This document shows, one piece after another, positions 6,657 to 9,228 of a DNA stretch of 9,228 nucleotides. The position numbers were made by a program, and so were the translations under genes. The DNA is from an uncultured Pseudomonadota bacterium. Lineage in GTDB: Bacteria > Pseudomonadota > Alphaproteobacteria > RF32 > CAG-239. Location of the stretch: positions 1-9,228 of the forward strand of contig CASFLB010000044.1 in NCBI GenBank assembly GCA_949295395.1. Direction: 5' to 3'. Under the pieces are notes generated by a model, which saw nothing but the letters and a program-made list of their open reading frames with translations, was not told where the DNA came from and searched no databases. Each line of letters opens with the position of its first letter. Within the stretch, counting starts at the first letter, position 1.

Positions 6657-7253
6657 TTACCATTTGGCTTTGATATGGCCAATTGTTGTTTCTGTTGTCG
6701 GGGTGGGTTGAGAAGGGGCTGAAATTGGTTGTTGGACGTTACTCTTGGTTTCCTCCGTTTTAAAGGTCACTTCACCAACCTTGACATTATCCCCTCTATC
6801 ATAAATGGCTTGAGCCCGAATCTTTTGTTCATCATCTTTTTTATAAATAACACTTGCATCATAGGGCTGGCGCGGCGTTATTATCTTTCCGTCCGGCATT
6901 TTTATTGTACCATCAGCATAAAGCGTTGCGTTGAATATCTCTTGATTATCAAAGCGACGATTAATTTCGGCACAATTATACATTCCATCCATCTGCTTTG
7001 ACATATAGGCATTGGCTTTTTCTTCATTATAGGCATACATGCCTTGTGCCTGAAACGAATCATTCGGTGCTTTGGTTATCAATATGGCTCGTGCTAGCAA
7101 TTCAAAGCTATCGTATTTTGAAGCTCCGCAGGCCAATCCTTGCCCCGAAACAGCTCCCAAAGCCCTTACCTCATCCAAATAACTCATCTGCGCCAAAGCA
7201 ATCGTCGGCAAAAATATTGTCCCTAAACCCAAGCCTAAAAAGAATCGCTTCAT
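6657..7253 (-). CDS. Secreted protein of unknown function, 198 residues
   Basis: The start is placed at the ATG at 7253-7251, not the in-frame ATG 45 bases upstream. GAGGAG sits seven bases before the inner ATG, the inner start yields a clean signal peptide (K2-R3, hydrophobic 4-18, A-L-A cleavage after residue 21), and a strong promoter overlaps the outer ATG. The mature protein has two cysteines (42 and 94) that could pair. A central block (about 80-135) contains YNEEKANAY, IFNATLYADGTI, PDGKIITPR and QPYD. The C-terminal tail (about 173-190) is rich in Pro, Thr and Ser, as in an exposed linker. I recognise no named family and see no catalytic motif. Periplasmic or extracellular location is likely. 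It has its own promoter and is divergent from rpmJ. Confidence 0.85.
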   Translation of the reverse strand: MKRFFLGLGLGTIFLPTIALAQMSYLDEVRALGAVSGQGLACGASKYDSFELLARAILITKAPNDSFQAQGMYAYNEEKANAYMSKQMDGMYNCAEINRRFDNQEIFNATLYADGTIKMPDGKIITPRQPYDASVIYKKDDEQKIRAQAIYDRGDNVKVGEVTFKTEETKSNVQQPISAPSQPTPTTETTIGHIKAKW

Positions 7254-7278
7254 CTTTTTCTCCTCATTTTGCTCTGGA

Positions 7279-7306
7279 ATTATACTTATTTGAGCCAAAA
7301 TAGCAA
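7279..7306 (-). promoter_or_regulatory. Promoter for the 198-residue secreted protein
   Basis: The minus strand reads TTGCTA (7301-7306), a 16-base spacer, and a perfect TATAAT (7279-7284). Transcription would start near 7272, giving a short leader with the GAGGAG ribosome binding site. The longer reading frame's ATG at 7298 lies inside these boxes and would not be on this transcript. Confidence 0.7.
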
Positions 7307-7334
7307 GTTTTTTACTCTTTTGTTAAAATTATGG

Positions 7335-7363
7335 TTGACAAAGCGCTGTTTTTAACTTATGGT
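7335..7363 (+). promoter_or_regulatory. Promoter for rpmJ
   Basis: A perfect -35 TTGACA (7335-7340), a 17-base spacer and TATGGT (7358-7363, four of six matches). Transcription would begin near 7370, about 22 bases before the rpmJ start codon. It is back to back with the promoter of the secreted protein in the 139-bp divergent region 7254-7392. Confidence 0.65.
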
Positions 7364-7392
7364 GCAGGCAAATATTTGTGAAGGAATGAAAA

Positions 7393-7518
7393 ATGAAAGT
7401 TTACAGCTCTTTGAAATCTAAAAAAGTTCGCGATAAGGACTGCAAGATTGTTCGCCGCAAAGGTCGCGTTTATGTTATTAATAAGAAGAACCCGAAGCTC
7501 AAAGCTCGTCAGGGTTAA
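7393..7518 (+). CDS. rpmJ: 50S ribosomal protein L36 (bL36), cysteine-poor form
   Basis: A 41-residue, strongly basic protein, read by hand. It starts MKVYSSLKSKK, contains the hallmark VRRKGRVYVIN (20-30) and ends KNPKLKARQG. These are the conserved features of bL36, which binds 23S rRNA in the large subunit. The four-ligand zinc ribbon of the 37-38 residue bL36 form is missing: only C17 is present, so this is the zinc-independent type usual in Alphaproteobacteria, where a lone rpmJ outside the ribosomal operons is normal. AAGGA lies seven bases before the ATG. The gene is monocistronic, with a promoter at 7335-7363 and a terminator at 7541-7568. Confidence 0.95.
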   Translation: MKVYSSLKSKKVRDKDCKIVRRKGRVYVINKKNPKLKARQG

Positions 7519-7540
7519 TCTTTAAGATTTGTCTTTTTTG

Positions 7541-7568
7541 AGCCTGCGGTTTTTATGCAGGCTTTTTT
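7541..7568 (+). terminator. Intrinsic terminator of rpmJ
   Basis: A 7-bp perfect stem AGCCTGC (7541-7547) and GCAGGCT (7557-7563) with a 9-base loop, followed by a run of six T (7563-7568). It starts 22 bases after the rpmJ stop codon. Confidence 0.85.
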
Positions 7569-7577
7569 ATTACCCCC

Positions 7578-7607
7578 AAAAAAAGGCTTCCCGAAGGAAG
7601 CCTTTTT
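7578..7607 (-). terminator. pyk terminator with C(UUCG)G loop, probably bidirectional
   Basis: GGCTTCC (7585-7591) and GGAAGCC (7596-7602) form a perfect 7-bp stem around a 4-base loop, extended by A/T pairs on both sides (7580-7584 with 7603-7607). Read in the pyk direction the loop is UUCG closed by a C-G pair, the classic extra-stable tetraloop, followed by seven T. It begins seven bases after the pyk stop codon. In the plus direction it is also followed by T-rich sequence, so it can back up the rpmJ terminator. Confidence 0.9.
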
Positions 7608-7613
7608 CTTTTT

Positions 7614-9038
7614 TTACGGAATATAGACCGTATGCAACATATTGGTACGGCCTTTTTTACCAAGCGGGAAGCCTGCGGTAATGATGATATGGTCACCGCT
7701 CTTGGCAAAGCCATTCTCAACCGCAATTTTTACCGCAATCTCTTCAATCTTGTCATAGCTGCTAAAGCTTTTTTTGTTTACAAAGCTCTTTGCGCCCCAG
7801 ACAATACCTAAGCGGCGAGCAACCGTAATGTCCGGCGTAATTGCCAAAATCGGAAGATTCGGACGCTCTCTGGCCGTCAAAAAGGTGGTCAACCCCGATG
7901 ATGTATAAGTTACAATTGCCGCAACATTTTTTAAGCACGTCGATATATCACTGGCGGCGATTGTTATCGAATCGGATTCACCAACACAATTTTGATGATT
8001 TCTTTGGCTGTCCATCATGCGATAAAACAGAGGGTCTGATTCGACCTCCGTTATAATGTCTTTCATCATCTTAACCGCTTCAACCGGATATTTGCCGGCG
8101 GCACTCTCAGCCGACAACATAACCGTGTCTGCCCCATCATAAACGGCGGTTGCAACATCGGACGCCTCAGCTCTGGTCGGTGATGGATTATTTATCATCG
8201 ACTCCAGCATCTGGGTGGCAATAATTACCGGACGGCTGTATTTGCGGCACGCGGACACAATTCTTTTTTGCAGAACCGGAACTTGTTGAATCGGGCATTC
8301 AACGCCTAAATCTCCACGGGCAACCATAATACCGTCTGATAATTTAATGATTTCATCTAACTCGGTTATGGCACTTGGTTTTTCAAGCTTTGAAATTATC
8401 CAAGCTTTGTCTCCTATCAATTTGCGCGCTTGACGAACATCTTCCGCCTTTTGGATAAATGATAACGAAATCCAGTCGAAGCCTAATTTTAAGGCAAACT
8501 TCAAGTCTTCTTTATCTTTTTCGGTAATGGCGGATATCGGCAAGGTAATATTAGGCAGATTGACGCCTTTGTGGCTCGATAATTTTCCGCCGACAACAAC
8601 CTTGGTCCAAATATGTGTCGAATCGCATTTGGTGACTTTTAAGCGGATGTTGCCGTCATTTAAGAGGAGCATATCTTTAGGCTTTACGGCCTTAAAAATC
8701 TCAGGGTGCGGCAAGGTTACGCGTTGTTCGTCACCGAGTTTTTTATCCAGATCCAAAACAAATTCTTGGCCTTCCTTGAGATCAATCGCACCGTCTTTGA
8801 ACTCTCCAACACGCAATTTTGGGCCCTGCATATCTGCAATTAAGGTAATATGGCGGCCTTTTTTCTCAGATAATTTACGGACAATTTCAAAGCGCTCTTT
8901 GTGTTCGGCGTGCGTGCCGTGACTGAAGTTAAAACGGAAGGCATCTGCGCCCGAATCGATTAATTGTTCAATTACTTCCTTGCTGGCGGAAGACGGGCCG
9001 ATTGTGGCAAGAATATGGGTCTTTGTTTTTTCTGGCAT
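7614..9038 (-). CDS. pyk: Pyruvate kinase
   Basis: 474 residues, full length, converting phosphoenolpyruvate and ADP to pyruvate and ATP in glycolysis. Motifs in order: ATIGPSS (11-17), R35-FNFSHG, DMQGPKLR (69-76), LNDG (126-129), SHKGVNLPN (155-163), the active-site SK217-L-E219 (catalytic Lys and metal-binding Glu), ARGDLGVE with D243, IATQMLESM with T275, and PTRAEASDVATAVYDGAD (287-304). The C-terminal regulatory domain is about 350-474; there is no extra PEP-utilising domain. At the place of rabbit Glu117 this enzyme has K74 (GPKLR), with Gln at the 114 position, the combination associated with potassium-independent pyruvate kinases. The start is supported by AAGGAG six bases upstream. 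It ends at the UUCG terminator and is divergent from the GapR-like gene, an arrangement I recall from other Alphaproteobacteria. Confidence 0.96.
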   Translation of the reverse strand: MPEKTKTHILATIGPSSASKEVIEQLIDSGADAFRFNFSHGTHAEHKERFEIVRKLSEKKGRHITLIADMQGPKLRVGEFKDGAIDLKEGQEFVLDLDKKLGDEQRVTLPHPEIFKAVKPKDMLLLNDGNIRLKVTKCDSTHIWTKVVVGGKLSSHKGVNLPNITLPISAITEKDKEDLKFALKLGFDWISLSFIQKAEDVRQARKLIGDKAWIISKLEKPSAITELDEIIKLSDGIMVARGDLGVECPIQQVPVLQKRIVSACRKYSRPVIIATQMLESMINNPSPTRAEASDVATAVYDGADTVMLSAESAAGKYPVEAVKMMKDIITEVESDPLFYRMMDSQRNHQNCVGESDSITIAASDISTCLKNVAAIVTYTSSGLTTFLTARERPNLPILAITPDITVARRLGIVWGAKSFVNKKSFSSYDKIEEIAVKIAVENGFAKSGDHIIITAGFPLGKKGRTNMLHTVYIP

Positions 9039-9201
9039 TCTTTGCTCCTTAAATTAATTCGAATTGCCCTTATATTATCCGCAAAAATTTAACAATGTAT
9101 TACATTAAGCAATTAATCCCCTAAATTTATTGCTTGTAAATTAATTCTCTTTTTGTTACAGTCTATGCCAATGTTAACTTATTTTTTTAAGGAGCTTTAT
9201 T
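9039..9201. other. AT-rich divergent intergenic region, pyk / GapR-like gene
   Basis: 163 bases that must hold both promoters. For pyk the minus strand has GATAAT and the overlapping TAATAT near 9077-9081 as -10 candidates, but no convincing -35 at the right distance. For the plus-strand gene, TTGTTA followed 16 bases later by TAACTT is weak. AATTCGAATT at 9056-9065 is a perfect palindrome just upstream of the pyk ribosome binding site. No CtrA-type TTAA-N7-TTAA site was found. Confidence 0.4.
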
Positions 9202-9228
9202 ATGAGTGATGTTGGGGGAATTGACGGA
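9202..9228 (+). CDS. Start of a probable GapR/DUF2312 DNA-binding protein gene
   Basis: Only nine codons are in the window: MSDVGGIDG. The ATG is preceded by TTAAGGAGCTTTATT, a strong ribosome binding site seven bases upstream. The 'M-[AS]-D-x-GG-[IV]' opening and the position next to pyk match my recollection of alphaproteobacterial DUF2312 proteins, the family that includes Caulobacter GapR, a nucleoid-associated protein that binds overtwisted AT-rich DNA. Nine residues cannot prove this, so no gene symbol is given; that a gene starts here is well supported. Confidence 0.55.

Noticed and set aside
8527..8922. Plus-strand open frame of 131 codons inside pyk
   Set aside because: It lies wholly within the conserved pyruvate kinase coding sequence on the other strand, has no ribosome binding site of note and its product has no recognisable features.
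9172..9190. CtrA-type TTAA-N7-TTAA site before the GapR-like gene
   Set aside because: The two TTAA elements are nine bases apart, not seven.

Overview
The window reads as an AT-rich chromosomal segment from an alphaproteobacterium, probably an uncultured host-associated lineage. The evidence is a 41-residue ribosomal protein L36 of the cysteine-poor alphaproteobacterial type, a pyruvate kinase beside what looks like the first nine codons of a DUF2312/GapR gene, TTGACA/TATAAT-type promoters and AAGGAG-type ribosome binding sites. The placement comes from reading the proteins, not from a database search. No tRNA, rRNA, CRISPR array, insertion sequence or attachment site was seen, and no gene-free stretch exceeds 300 bases.

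Right part (about 6650-9228): a minus-strand secreted protein of unknown function (6657-7253) is divergent from rpmJ (7393-7518, plus). rpmJ converges on pyk (7614-9038, minus), and two hairpins lie between them. The second hairpin carries a C(UUCG)G loop when read as pyk RNA. pyk is divergent from the truncated GapR-like gene (9202 onward, plus) across a 163-bp AT-rich spacer.

Left and centre (about 1-6631): a minus-strand run of genes begins with a promoter at 6604-6631. It reads ettA (ABC-F translation factor), a HAD phosphatase, a membrane-anchored Memo-AMMECR1 fusion, an M49-like metallopeptidase, a small three-helix membrane protein and a 52-residue lipoprotein. Gaps are 11, 44, -11, 77 and 12 bases. 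A separately promoted, cysteine-containing secreted protein runs off the left edge.

The most interesting unit is the translationally coupled pair at 972-4143. Its first member carries both protein modules of the AmmeMemoRadiSam set on one chain behind a membrane anchor, with one Memo histidine and the AMMECR1 LRGCIG motif lost. Its partner is a metallopeptidase related to dipeptidyl peptidase III. The radical SAM member of the set is not in the window. Two small envelope genes follow, behind a 10-bp inverted repeat that brackets a possible promoter. An envelope-linked role is an inference; no function for the group is established here.
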